Source of the DNA: an uncultured Eubacteriales bacterium
GTDB taxonomy: Bacteria; Bacillota_A; Clostridia; Oscillospirales; Oscillospiraceae
Assembly (NCBI GenBank): GCA_900556015.1
Contig: USNH01000001.1
Span: forward strand, 1-18,973
Length of the DNA stretch: 18,973 bases
Direction of reading: 5' to 3'
Every line of letters starts with the position of its first letter. Within the stretch, counting starts at the first letter, position 1. The notes under the pieces were generated by a model. That model had not been told where the DNA came from. It saw nothing but the letters and a program-made list of their open reading frames with translations, and searched no databases. Below are positions 11,476-18,973 of the stretch, in pieces. A program made the position numbers and the translations under genes.

Positions 11476-13077
11476 ATGGCAAGGAACTTTATTGACCGCT
11501 GCTTCGAGGCCGTGGCCCCGGTCCATGCGGTGCGCAGGAGCGCCGCGCGGACGGCGCTGCAATTTCTGAACAGCGGCTACGGCAACTACGGCGCAAACCT
11601 GACGAAAAAGAGTATGCGCGGCTGGGAATACCACGGCGGCAGCTCCAAGGAAGACATCGAGGACAACATCGACGTGCTTCGCCAGAGGAGCCGCGACGCC
11701 TACATGGGCGTGCCGGTGGCGGCCTCGGCTCTGAAAACGCTGCGCACGAACGTGGTGGCGGGCGGTCTGATGCCCGCGCCGCAGATCGACGGCGCGTTTT
11801 TGGGCCTGTCGGCAGAGCAGACGGAGGAGCTGCAGGAGAAGATCATCCGGGAGTTCTCCCTGTGGGCGGACACGTCGGAGTGCGATATGGATGGGCTGGG
11901 CAACTTCTACAAGCTGCAACAGCTCGCCTACCTGGGCTACCTGATGAATGGCGACGCCTTCGCGGCGCTGCCTATGTGCGAGCAGGTCGGCCAGCCCTAC
12001 GGCCTGCGTGTGCGCGTGATGGAGGCGGACCGTATTTGCAGCCCGGACGGCTACGACCGGCTGGCTCCGTGCACGGTGCGAGGCTATGAGGTCCACAACA
12101 TCGTACAGGGCGTGGAGACCAATGCGGAGGGCCGCGTGGTGGCCTACTGGGTGTGCAACCGGCATCCCCTTTCCGACACATCCATGCTGGGCAGCGGCCT
12201 GGAATGGACGCGCGTGGAGGCGCGCGGCGAGCTGACCGGACGGCGGAACATCGTCCATGTGATCACACGGGAGCGAGCGGGCCAGCTACGCGGCGTGCCT
12301 GTTCTGGCCCCGGTGCTGGAAGCACTCAAGCAGTTGGGACGGTACACGGAGGCGGAGATCAACGCGGCGGTCATTTCCGCCATGTTCACGGTATTCGTGC
12401 AGCCCGCCACGGCGACGGATGATCGCCCGTTCGGCGAGATGCTGCCGGAGAATATGCTGATCGACGCAGAGGACCAGGGCAGCGTGGAGCTGGGAAACGG
12501 CGCTATCGTGGGATTGAACCCCGGTGAAACCGTATCCTTCGCGGACCCGAAGCACCCAAACGCCGGATACGACAAGTTCACGGAGGCCATGATCAAGCAG
12601 ATCGGCGCGGCGCTGGAAATCCCGCCGGAGGTCATTTCCAAGCAGTTCTCCACCAGCTACAGCGCGGCGCGCGGTGCCCTGAATGAGTTCTGGCGCTCCT
12701 GCGATGTGCAGCGCGACGACTTTGTGGACAGTTTTTGTCAGCCAATCTATGAGGAGTGGCTGGCGGAGGCCGTGGCGCGGAACCGCATCAAGGCTCCGGG
12801 CTTCTTCCAGGACCCGGCAATCCGCAAGGCTTACAGCGGGTGCGCGTGGCCCGGCCCGGCCAGAACGAGCCTGAACCCTGTGCAGGAGATCAGCGCGGCG
12901 ACGAAGCGCGTGGAGGCCGGTTTCTCCACCGCGCAGGAGGAGACCGCGCAAATGACCGGCGGCAATTATAACCGCAACATCCGCCAGAGAGTGGCGGAGG
13001 CAAAGAGAAAGCGGGAGGTGGACGAGATCATGGACCCGTCCAGCGCCGCGAGCGAAGGAGGAAATGGAAATGCCTAA
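11476..13077 (+). CDS. Portal protein, lambda gpB family (533 aa)
   Basis: The start is the ATG at 11476 with GAGGAGG upstream. A GTG at 11461 lies in the ribosome binding region and is unlikely. The lambda-family portal core shows as DNIDVLRQRSRDAYMGVPVA, then ALKTLRTNVVAGG, LGNFYKLQQLAYLGYLMNGD, and a C-terminal DFVDSFCQPIYEEWLAEAV with EISAATKRVEAGFSTAQEE. A dodecamer of this protein forms the channel at the head vertex for DNA entry and exit. The length matches lambda gpB (533 residues). The end overlaps the start of the protease gene by eight bases, implying coupled translation. Confidence 0.93.
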   Translation: MARNFIDRCFEAVAPVHAVRRSAARTALQFLNSGYGNYGANLTKKSMRGWEYHGGSSKEDIEDNIDVLRQRSRDAYMGVPVAASALKTLRTNVVAGGLMPAPQIDGAFLGLSAEQTEELQEKIIREFSLWADTSECDMDGLGNFYKLQQLAYLGYLMNGDAFAALPMCEQVGQPYGLRVRVMEADRICSPDGYDRLAPCTVRGYEVHNIVQGVETNAEGRVVAYWVCNRHPLSDTSMLGSGLEWTRVEARGELTGRRNIVHVITRERAGQLRGVPVLAPVLEALKQLGRYTEAEINAAVISAMFTVFVQPATATDDRPFGEMLPENMLIDAEDQGSVELGNGAIVGLNPGETVSFADPKHPNAGYDKFTEAMIKQIGAALEIPPEVISKQFSTSYSAARGALNEFWRSCDVQRDDFVDSFCQPIYEEWLAEAVARNRIKAPGFFQDPAIRKAYSGCAWPGPARTSLNPVQEISAATKRVEAGFSTAQEETAQMTGGNYNRNIRQRVAEAKRKREVDEIMDPSSAASEGGNGNA

Positions 13078-14176
13078 ACCGTTTTGGAAGTTTCAGAATG
13101 TGGCCGGAGGCAGAGCGGAGCTGCTGCTGTACGGCGACATTTCAGACAGTACGTGGTGGGGCGACGAGGTAACGCCCAAGCAGTTCGCGGAGGACCTGGA
13201 CAAGCTGGGAGCCGTGAGCGAGATCACGGTGCGCATCAACAGCGGCGGCGGAGACGTTTTTGCCGCGCAGACCATCGGCAATCTGCTCGAACAGCACCCT
13301 GCGAACGTGGTGGCCCGCATCGACGGGCTGTGCGCCAGTTCCGCGACCATCGTGGCCTGCCACTGTGACCGCGTTGTGGCGGCCAACGACAGCACCTACA
13401 TGGTCCACCCGGTCCGGCTGGGCCTGCTGGGCTACTACGACGCCACGACCATGCAGCAGTATTTGAACGCGCTGGACACCATCAAGGAGAACATCATCAG
13501 CCTGTACGCGAAGAAGACGGGCCGGGACAAGGAAGAAGTGACCGGCTGGATGGACGCGACGAGCTGGTGGACAGGCCAGGAGGCCAAGGACAACGGCTTT
13601 GTGGACGAGCTTGTGGAGGATGTGGAAACGCCGGTGGTGGAAAACCGCGACGGCGTTTTGTTCGTGAACAGCGTGAATATGCACCTGCCTTTCGACAAGG
13701 CACCCACCTTCATGCAGAACAGTTTGGCAGCACCCACCGCCGCCGGACGTTTTGTAAATAAACCCGGAGCCATGAAACCGGGAGTACAACACGAGGAGGT
13801 ACAGAACATGGAAATCAAGACTGCGGACGACCTGCGCCAGGCTTATCCTGCGCTGGTTGACCAAATCGAGCAGGCGGCGGCTGATCGTGCGACCAACGAG
13901 GAGCGCGAGCGCATCCGCGACATCGAGGAGATGGCCCTGCCGGGCAGCGAGGAGATCACCGCCGAGGCGAAGTTCACCAAGCCCGTCAGCGCCAGCGACT
14001 ACGCCAAGGCCGCCATGAAGCGCGCCAAGGAGCAGGGCAACGAGTATCTGAACAACGCGAAGACCGACGCCAAGAACAGCGGCGCGGGCACTGTGGAGAA
14101 CACGCCCCCTGCCGGTAAGACGGACGAGTTCCTGGACGCCATCAAGAGCGTGGGCCAGAACGCGCAGAAGAAGTAA
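13070..14176 (+). CDS. ClpP/S49-like head maturation protease with fused scaffold, lambda gpC type (368 aa)
   Basis: The ATG at 13070 lies eight bases from GGAGG and is preferred to the ATG at 13064, which almost touches it. Residues 1-200 form a ClpP-like fold: LLLYGDISDSTWWGD, then VRINSGGGDVFAAQTIGN. The nucleophile is Ser90 in DGLCASSATIVA, and His113 lies in YMVHPV. The region after about 245 is charged and helical. It is also encoded as a separate protein by an internal start at 13808. In lambda, gpC clips the portal and itself during prohead assembly, and the nested Nu3 acts as scaffold. This layout is therefore the same. The C-terminal scaffold tail ends DAIKSVGQNAQKK. Confidence 0.92.
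   Translation: MPKPFWKFQNVAGGRAELLLYGDISDSTWWGDEVTPKQFAEDLDKLGAVSEITVRINSGGGDVFAAQTIGNLLEQHPANVVARIDGLCASSATIVACHCDRVVAANDSTYMVHPVRLGLLGYYDATTMQQYLNALDTIKENIISLYAKKTGRDKEEVTGWMDATSWWTGQEAKDNGFVDELVEDVETPVVENRDGVLFVNSVNMHLPFDKAPTFMQNSLAAPTAAGRFVNKPGAMKPGVQHEEVQNMEIKTADDLRQAYPALVDQIEQAAADRATNEERERIRDIEEMALPGSEEITAEAKFTKPVSASDYAKAAMKRAKEQGNEYLNNAKTDAKNSGAGTVENTPPAGKTDEFLDAIKSVGQNAQKK
13808..14176 (+). CDS. Nested scaffold protein, lambda Nu3-like (122 aa)
   Basis: This ATG lies in frame inside the protease gene at its codon 247. It has a near-perfect ribosome binding site, GAGGAGGT (13793-13800), seven bases upstream, better than that of the long form. The product starts MEIKTADDLRQAYPALVDQI and continues with a strongly helical charged stretch (NEERERIRDIEEMALPGSEE). 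A low-complexity Lys/Asn/Gly tail follows. This repeats the lambda C/Nu3 arrangement, in which the scaffold is the C-terminal part of the protease translated by itself. The linker before it (residues about 225-246, PTAAGRFVNKPGAMKPG) looks disordered, as expected at a domain border. Independent expression is inferred from the site strength. Confidence 0.75.
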   Translation: MEIKTADDLRQAYPALVDQIEQAAADRATNEERERIRDIEEMALPGSEEITAEAKFTKPVSASDYAKAAMKRAKEQGNEYLNNAKTDAKNSGAGTVENTPPAGKTDEFLDAIKSVGQNAQKK

Positions 14177-14190
14177 GGGAGGGCAAAAGC

Positions 14191-14526
14191 ATGAGCATGG
14201 ATTTGGCAAGAAAGACTTTTTCCTGCGAGCCTGAGTATTTCATCGCAGGCACCAACATCCGCATCGCCACGGCGGTGAAGGAAGCGGGCGCTGACCTGAG
14301 CGCCCATACCCCCGTCCTTCTGGCGGAGGGCAAGGTCACTCCCGTGGCTGAGGCTGCGAAGCTGACCGGCCTGTACGGCGTGACCGCCGAAGCCGCCAAG
14401 AGCGGCGAGGACGCCATCATCTACCTTTCCGGCGAGTTCTTCGCTGATGCGCTGGTCCTGCCTGCGGGCATGACTGCCGCTGATGTGGAGGTCCCGCTGC
14501 GCAACCTCGGCATCTACTTGAAGTAA
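14191..14526 (+). CDS. Head decoration protein, lambda gpD-like (111 aa)
   Basis: The ATG at 14191 has GGGAGGG at good spacing. The protein starts MSMDLARKTFSCEPEYFIAG and contains TPVLLAEGKVTPVAEAAKLT, GLYGVTAEAAKSGEDAIIYL and a C-terminal PLRNLGIYLK. Lambda gpD (110 residues) has the same short beta-rich fold, in which trimers sit on the capsid and stabilise the DNA-filled head. Size and position between scaffold and capsid genes match exactly. An internal ATG two codons in (MSM) is a possible alternative start. Confidence 0.85.
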   Translation: MSMDLARKTFSCEPEYFIAGTNIRIATAVKEAGADLSAHTPVLLAEGKVTPVAEAAKLTGLYGVTAEAAKSGEDAIIYLSGEFFADALVLPAGMTAADVEVPLRNLGIYLK

Positions 14527-14541
14527 GGAGGAAACAGAGAT

Positions 14542-15594
14542 ATGCCTAACGAAGTGAATATCTATACCCCCCGCTATCTGGCGGAGGTCGTGAGACAGGC
14601 ACCGCCTATCCACACTTATTTCCGCGACACCTTTTTCACCAACATCAAGACCTTCTCCACCGAGCGCGTGGACATTGACCTGGTGAAGGGCGACCGCCGC
14701 ATGGCCGCCTTCGTACATCCCCGCGTCGGCGGGCAGGTGCTCAAGGCCAACGGCTTTAGCACCGAGAGCTACAAGCCGCCCCTGATCAACCCCTACGACG
14801 TGACCACGGCAGACCAGCACATGACCCGCCTGCCCGGCGAGGACCTGTACAGCGGCATGACCCCGGCCCAGCGCGCGGCCCGCAAGCTGATGGACGAGTA
14901 CAACCGCCTGAACGACGCAACCACGCGCCGCGAGGAGTGGATGTGCGTGCAGGCCATCGTCACCGGCCAAATCCCCATCGTCGGCCCCGGCGTGAACGAG
15001 GTGATCGACTTCGGCTTCACCAACAAGATCAAGCTGGACGGCACGAAGCAGTGGGGCAAGACTGCTGCCAAGCCCATCGAGGACCTGGAAGACTGGACCG
15101 AGAAGGTGCTGACCGGCGGCTTCACCAACGTGGACCGCGTGATCATGGGCAAGGCTGCTCTGCGCGCCTTCATTAACGACGAGAAGGTGCAGAAGCTCCT
15201 TGACAACCGCCGCATCAACATCGGCGGCTACGACCCCCGCGACCTGCCTAACGGCGTGAAGTATTACGGCCATCTGACCAGCCCGAACATCGACCTGTAT
15301 ACCTACGGCGAGGTGTATCTGGACGACTGGACCGACCCTGAGACCCCGGCTGTGAAGCCTCTGGTCCCGGAGAACGTGGTCATTCTGATCTCCGGCCAGT
15401 CGAACTTCATGCTGGCCTACGGTGCGTGCACCTACATTGAGGACGGCACGCAGCAGTGGGTGACGGCGGAGACCAGCCGCCTGCTGCGCAGCTATGTGGA
15501 GCATCACCCCGACCGCCGCATGGTGGAGCTGCAGGCCCATCCGCTGCCTATCCCCGACAAGGTAGATAGCTGGCTGGTGGCCGAAGTGTGCTGA
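14542..15594 (+). CDS. Major capsid protein, lambda gpE family (350 aa)
   Basis: AAGGAGGAAACAGAGAT precedes the ATG, a strong site for an abundant protein. The sequence has the lambda gpE-family pattern. It opens with IYTPRYLAEVVRQAPPIHTY, then FFTNIKTFSTERVDIDLVKG and RMAAFVHPRVGG. The body contains LPGEDLYSGMTPAQRAARKL, and the C-terminal part has YGACTYIEDGTQQW and RSYVEHHPDRRMVELQAHPL. It forms the HK97-fold shell. The length matches lambda gpE (341 residues). No N-terminal delta domain is present, in agreement with the separate nested scaffold. Confidence 0.93.
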   Translation: MPNEVNIYTPRYLAEVVRQAPPIHTYFRDTFFTNIKTFSTERVDIDLVKGDRRMAAFVHPRVGGQVLKANGFSTESYKPPLINPYDVTTADQHMTRLPGEDLYSGMTPAQRAARKLMDEYNRLNDATTRREEWMCVQAIVTGQIPIVGPGVNEVIDFGFTNKIKLDGTKQWGKTAAKPIEDLEDWTEKVLTGGFTNVDRVIMGKAALRAFINDEKVQKLLDNRRINIGGYDPRDLPNGVKYYGHLTSPNIDLYTYGEVYLDDWTDPETPAVKPLVPENVVILISGQSNFMLAYGACTYIEDGTQQWVTAETSRLLRSYVEHHPDRRMVELQAHPLPIPDKVDSWLVAEVC

Positions 15595-15595
15595 G

Positions 15596-16009
15596 ATGGC
15601 ACTGTTCGAGCTGAAACAGGACTATGGGAATGAGGTGGAGGGGCTGCCCCCTCCGCCTACGTTCAAGGACTGCGCGGCGGCGGACATCGACACCGTGTTC
15701 TTCAACGGCAATGAGCACGCCGACCGGCACATCATCGACGGCAAGGACGTTCTTGTGGTGATCGTGGAAGGCGGCACGCGGGAGCATAATTCACACTGGG
15801 AGGCGGGAGCCAAGCAGAACTTCGACACCGGACTGTACAAGGCACACACCATCCTGTACATCCGCACGGAGGACTACGGGCCGAAGCCGAAGGTGGGAAA
15901 GCCGCTGGTGATGGACGCCGGGACGGACCATAAGCGCACCTTCGACATTATGAAGTGCGAGGAGGAGTGCGGGGTCTTCCGCATGACGTTACAGAGGACA
16001 AGACAATGA
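15596..16009 (+). CDS. Putative head-completion/stopper protein in the FII position (137 aa)
   Basis: The ATG at 15596 lies one base after the capsid stop. There is no strong ribosome binding site, so it may depend on coupling to capsid translation. The protein has TFKDCAAADIDTVFFNGNEH, then DVLVVIVEGGTREHNSHWEA and TILYIRTEDYG, and looks beta-rich. In lambda the slots after E hold FI and FII, and FII (117 residues) closes the head and contacts the tail. Size, position and beta character fit that role. I cannot confirm family membership from sequence alone. It ends in an ATGA overlap with the next gene. Confidence 0.6.
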   Translation: MALFELKQDYGNEVEGLPPPPTFKDCAAADIDTVFFNGNEHADRHIIDGKDVLVVIVEGGTREHNSHWEAGAKQNFDTGLYKAHTILYIRTEDYGPKPKVGKPLVMDAGTDHKRTFDIMKCEEECGVFRMTLQRTRQ

Positions 16010-16680
16010 GCAACGTGCGATATAACGCGGGGACCATGACCATCGAGGTCGATGGTCTGGACGATGTGAGCGCGGTGCTGGGCGACCTGCGGAAGAAGAC
16101 CCCGGCGGTGGCGAAGGTCGCCATCAACGCCACGGCCCGGCAGGCCCGCAAGCTGATGATCGCGGAGGCGAAGGCCCGGTACGCGGTGAACAGCGCGGGC
16201 AAGCGGCACCTGAGCGACTTGGTGCAGCGCAAGAAGGCCAGCAACAGCAGCCTGAGCGCGGAGCTGCGCATCGCAAGCTACCGCAACGACCTGGGCTATT
16301 TCCAGACCAGGCCGAACCGCCCCTTCATGGGGCATGACGTGGCGCAGGCCCCGGAGTATTTCACGGCCCGCGTGCTGAAAACCTCCCCAATGAAGCCGCT
16401 GACCGGCAAGGGCCGGTTAAGCAAGGGCTTCCTGGTGGAGTTCAAGAGCGGGCACGTGGGCATGGTGCAGCGCATCGTGGGCACGGGGCGCTTCCACTAC
16501 ACCGTGCGCAGCGGCGCACCGAGCACCAGCGACAAGATGCAGACCATGGGCAGCCCCAGCGCGGCGGCGATGCACTCGACCATCTGGCCGGAAGTGGAGC
16601 CGGAGGTGGAGCTGTTCCTGGCGGCAAAGCTGACCGAGCGGGCCGAGCAGGTCTTAGCACGGGCAAAGAGAAAGGCGTGA
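16006..16680 (+). CDS. Minor tail protein Z-like tail completion protein (224 aa)
   Basis: The start is the ATG at 16006, whose ATGA overlaps the preceding stop. The protein reads TMTIEVDGLDDVSAVLGDLR then KKTPAVAKVAINATARQARK, an N-terminal pattern typical of the phage minor tail protein Z family. The middle contains FKSGHVGMVQRIVGTGR, and the end is helical and basic. gpZ helps form the tail connector that lets finished tails join heads. Lambda gpZ is 192 residues, and this one is slightly longer. Place between the FII-position and U-position genes agrees. Confidence 0.8.
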   Translation: MSNVRYNAGTMTIEVDGLDDVSAVLGDLRKKTPAVAKVAINATARQARKLMIAEAKARYAVNSAGKRHLSDLVQRKKASNSSLSAELRIASYRNDLGYFQTRPNRPFMGHDVAQAPEYFTARVLKTSPMKPLTGKGRLSKGFLVEFKSGHVGMVQRIVGTGRFHYTVRSGAPSTSDKMQTMGSPSAAAMHSTIWPEVEPEVELFLAAKLTERAEQVLARAKRKA

Positions 16681-16684
16681 GGGT

Positions 16685-17200
16685 ATGAAAGAAACGATGA
16701 AAGTGGGCATCGGCCAAACGCCGCAACTCTGCCAGGATGCATTGATCGAGATGCTGCGCGAGCTGTTCGCCGGAAAGAAGTACAACGGCCAGGAGGGGCG
16801 GAAGCCGCTTGAAATCTTCAAGCAGGACCTTCCCATCCCGGAGGAGAACGATGTGGACGCCGACACCGACGTGGCGCACGCGCCCTATATCGTGGTACGC
16901 ATGACCGGCGGAGAGATCGCGGACGATAAAAGCCCGCAGACGGTGGAGTTCAGCCTGATCATCTGCGCCTATGACACCGGCATCGAGCGGGCGGGCTTTC
17001 AGGATGTCGCCAACATAAAGGAGGACATCGTGCAGAGAGCGTGCACCGCGCCGTACTTCGGCGGGGCTTTCACCATCCTAAAGCCTATCGCCTGGGCCTT
17101 GCAGCAGGACGACACAGCCCCGTATTACTACGGAGCTGTGACCATGAACTGTACAGCTCCGGCCATGACCCAAGACACCGAATTGGAGGAACTGCTATGA
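16685..17200 (+). CDS. Tail terminator-like protein in the gpU position (171 aa)
   Basis: The ATG at 16685 follows GAGGGT. It is four bases after the Z-like gene. The protein begins MKETMKVGIGQTPQLCQDAL, contains YIVVRMTGGEIADDKSPQTV, then VEFSLIICAYDTGIER, and ends in an acidic helix. Tail terminators have a helix, an antiparallel beta sheet and a helix, and this pattern (long helix, strands VVRMTGG and VEFSLIICAYD) is compatible. They cap the tail tube after assembly and join the head. Position right after Z corresponds to lambda gpU. The family is inferred from order and predicted fold. Confidence 0.65.
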   Translation: MKETMKVGIGQTPQLCQDALIEMLRELFAGKKYNGQEGRKPLEIFKQDLPIPEENDVDADTDVAHAPYIVVRMTGGEIADDKSPQTVEFSLIICAYDTGIERAGFQDVANIKEDIVQRACTAPYFGGAFTILKPIAWALQQDDTAPYYYGAVTMNCTAPAMTQDTELEELL

Positions 17201-17529
17201 GCAAGAAAACAGAACCCCGCGCGGCGGATATGGCCGCGCCTATGAGCGAAGCCGCTGCGGCGGCGGAGGTCAAGACTGCCGTTCCTATGGAGCGGGAAGC
17301 AAAGACCGGCCCCGTCGTCTACTGCGGCCCCAGCGTGCGCGGCGTCGCCAGACAGTACACCGTGTACGCGGGCACCATTCCTGCCGCGCTGGCAGACTTC
17401 ATTCAGGCCCACCCGGCGGCCAAGGGGCTGCTGGTGAGCGTGGGCCGTTTCGCTCAGGTGAGAAGCAACCTGGGCCGGAGCGGGACGGCGGAGGCTATCC
17501 TGTTCCAGAAAATCAAATCCGAATTGTAA
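17197..17529 (+). CDS. Unknown protein next to the sheath gene (110 aa)
   Basis: The ATG at 17197 overlaps the previous stop (ATGA) and has GGAGG eight bases upstream. The first 40 residues are Ala/Glu-rich and probably disordered (MSEAAAAAEVKTAVPMEREA). The rest is compact: PVVYCGPSVRGVARQYTVYA, then GTIPAALADFIQAHPAAKGL, a hydrophobic strand LLVSVGRF, and a basic end. No family is recognised. Small proteins often sit between the tail terminator and the sheath in contractile-tail phages (for example the DUF2635 proteins of Mu-like phages), but the sequence here does not look like that family. A tail assembly role is only positional. Confidence 0.65.
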   Translation: MSKKTEPRAADMAAPMSEAAAAAEVKTAVPMEREAKTGPVVYCGPSVRGVARQYTVYAGTIPAALADFIQAHPAAKGLLVSVGRFAQVRSNLGRSGTAEAILFQKIKSEL

Positions 17530-17546
17530 GAAGGAGGAAAGAACGT

Positions 17547-18973
17547 ATGTATCGACATGGCATTTACGTCAGCGAGCAGGAAACCAGCATGATCGCTCCG
17601 CTGAACGGAACAGCCGGTTTGCAGGTCGTGATCGGGACTGCCCCGGTGCACCTGCTGGCGGACCCGGCTGCGGCCATCAATAAGCCTCTGCTGGTATACA
17701 GCAAGGCGGAAGCCATCGCTGCCGTTGGGTACAGCGACGACTTTGCGAGTTTCACCATCTGCGAAGCGATCTCCGCTTCGTTCGCGGTGGTGAACGTGGC
17801 CCCCCTGGTGCTGATCAATGTGCTGGACCCGGCCAAGCACTCCGCCGAGATGGAGGAGAAGACCGTACAGATCAACAGCGGCGTGGCCGTTGTGGAGGAG
17901 ACGGGCGTGCTCCTGAGCACTCTGGTGGTGAAAAACGGCGAGGAGACGCTGGCCGCCGAGGAGGATTACACCGCCGTTTATAACGCCGACGGCACCGTGA
18001 GCATCGTCCTGATCGAGGGCGGCAAGGCCAACGGCGCGACCAACCTGACCGTTTCCGGCAAGAAGGTGGACGCCAGCAAAGTGACCGCTGCCGACATCGT
18101 GGGCGGCGTGGACGCGGCCACCGGCGCGGAGAGCGGCCTGGAAGTCGTGCGCCAGGTCTACCCCAAGCTGGGCATGACCCCCGGCATCCTGACGGCTCCC
18201 CGTTTCAGTACCAACGCCACCGTGAGCGCGGCCCTGCAGGCGAAGACGAAGGAGATCAACGGCGTATTCAAGTGCGTGTGCATCGCGGACGTGGACAGCG
18301 GCGCGGACGGCGCGCGCAAGTACGCGGACGTGAAGGAGCAGAAGGAGCGCCAGGCTTTGACCGACCCGAACGCTTACGGCGTGTGGGGCTACGGCAAGGT
18401 GGGCGACGTGATGTACAGCGGCTCCGCCCTGGCCTCTGCCCTGACCGCCTACACCGACGCGGCCAGCGACGACATCCCCAGCAACCCCAGCAATAAGACC
18501 ATCGCCATCAGCGCTATGTGCCTTGCCGACGGCACCGAGGTCCTGCTGGACCAGGACCAGGCCAACGTAGTCAACAGCTACGGCGTGGCGACCTGGCTGA
18601 ACATGAACGGCTTCCGCCTGTGGGGCAACCGCACCTGCGCCTACCCCGGCAACACGGACCCGAAGGACAGCTTTTTCTCCTGCCGCCGCTACATGAGCTG
18701 GCGCGCCAACAGCTTCATTCTGACGTATTTCCAGAAGGTGGACAGCCCTCTGAACAAGCGCCTGATCGAAGCCATCGTGGACAGCGAGAACGTGCGCGGC
18801 AACGGGTATGTCGCCATGGGCGTCGCCGCAAGGGACGAGATCGTGTACAACGAGGACGAGAACCCCGTCACCGATCTGATGAACGGCAAGATCACCTTCC
18901 ACCAGTACATGACCCCGTACACCCCGGCGGAGGACATCGAGGACATCATCGAGTTCGACCCCGACGCGCTGGT
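17547..18973 (+). CDS. Contractile tail sheath protein, 5' part
   Basis: The ATG at 17547 has AAGGAGGAAAGAACGT upstream, a strong site. The frame stays open for 475 codons to the window end. It starts MYRHGIYVSEQETSMIAPLN with GTAGLQVVIGTAPVHLLADP and later shows LVYSKAEAIAAVGYSDDFAS, all characteristic of the phage tail sheath N-terminus. An inserted domain with VYNADGTVSIVLIEGG (about 145-165) follows. The core contains VVRQVYPKLGMTPGILTAPR, then VATWLNMNGFRLWGNRTCAY and RRYMSWRANSFILTYF. Sheath proteins contract around the tail tube to drive it through the host envelope. The gene marks the phage as a myovirus. The C-terminus is beyond the window. Confidence 0.9.
   Translation, partial: MYRHGIYVSEQETSMIAPLNGTAGLQVVIGTAPVHLLADPAAAINKPLLVYSKAEAIAAVGYSDDFASFTICEAISASFAVVNVAPLVLINVLDPAKHSAEMEEKTVQINSGVAVVEETGVLLSTLVVKNGEETLAAEEDYTAVYNADGTVSIVLIEGGKANGATNLTVSGKKVDASKVTAADIVGGVDAATGAESGLEVVRQVYPKLGMTPGILTAPRFSTNATVSAALQAKTKEINGVFKCVCIADVDSGADGARKYADVKEQKERQALTDPNAYGVWGYGKVGDVMYSGSALASALTAYTDAASDDIPSNPSNKTIAISAMCLADGTEVLLDQDQANVVNSYGVATWLNMNGFRLWGNRTCAYPGNTDPKDSFFSCRRYMSWRANSFILTYFQKVDSPLNKRLIEAIVDSENVRGNGYVAMGVAARDEIVYNEDENPVTDLMNGKITFHQYMTPYTPAEDIEDIIEFDPDAL

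Noticed and set aside
13142..15540. Long leftward frames opposite the protease, decoration and capsid genes
   Set aside because: They are shadows of well-supported head genes.
17454..18902. 482-codon leftward frame opposite the sheath gene
   Set aside because: Its composition (His, Val, Gly, Ala-rich) is typical of antisense translation. The plus-strand sheath gene has a strong start and family motifs.

Overview
The window is part of a phage or prophage genome from a GC-rich Gram-positive bacterium, most likely a Clostridia-class gut Firmicute of the Oscillospiraceae type. That host guess rests on the near-universal AGGAGG-type ribosome binding sites, the high GC content, and the kinds of terminase, late regulator and accessory genes present. 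No host gene is visible, so the host is an inference.

Layout. (1) Bases 1-1105, rightward: the end of an unidentified gene, a 59-residue ORF and a sigma-70-region-4-like protein of the phage late-regulator type. (2) Bases 1298-6443, leftward: an accessory cassette of ten small to medium genes. It includes an ArdC-N-like ssDNA-binding/antirestriction-type protein, two proteins ending in a similar KP...G-x-[RK]-W-S...A-[WY] domain, and a ribbon-helix-helix-like protein. It has its own promoters and closes on a strong terminator (1298-1334) that faces the rightward genes. Two of its promoters carry the same ACACGC-type operator in the -35/-10 spacer. (3) Bases 6340-7784: about 1.4 kb with no confident gene. 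It holds promoters, terminator-like hairpins, a TGCACA palindrome cluster, a frame-disrupted membrane-protein ORF and a run of hairpins just before the packaging genes. (4) Bases 7785-18973, rightward: tightly packed packaging, head and tail genes, many overlapping by ATGA or by whole codons.

The late operon follows lambda order: small terminase(s), GpA-type large terminase, W-like, portal B, ClpP-like protease C with a nested Nu3-like scaffold, decoration D, capsid E, an FII-position protein, Z and a U-position protein. It then switches to a contractile-tail sheath gene that runs off the window. The phage is therefore a myovirus with a lambda-type head. A 69-residue protein with the Acb2/Tad1 hairpin signature lies between the terminase small-subunit genes and is a candidate anti-CBASS nucleotide sponge. 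Together with the ArdC-like gene, it suggests that this phage carries counter-defence functions both in its packaging operon and in the leftward cassette.
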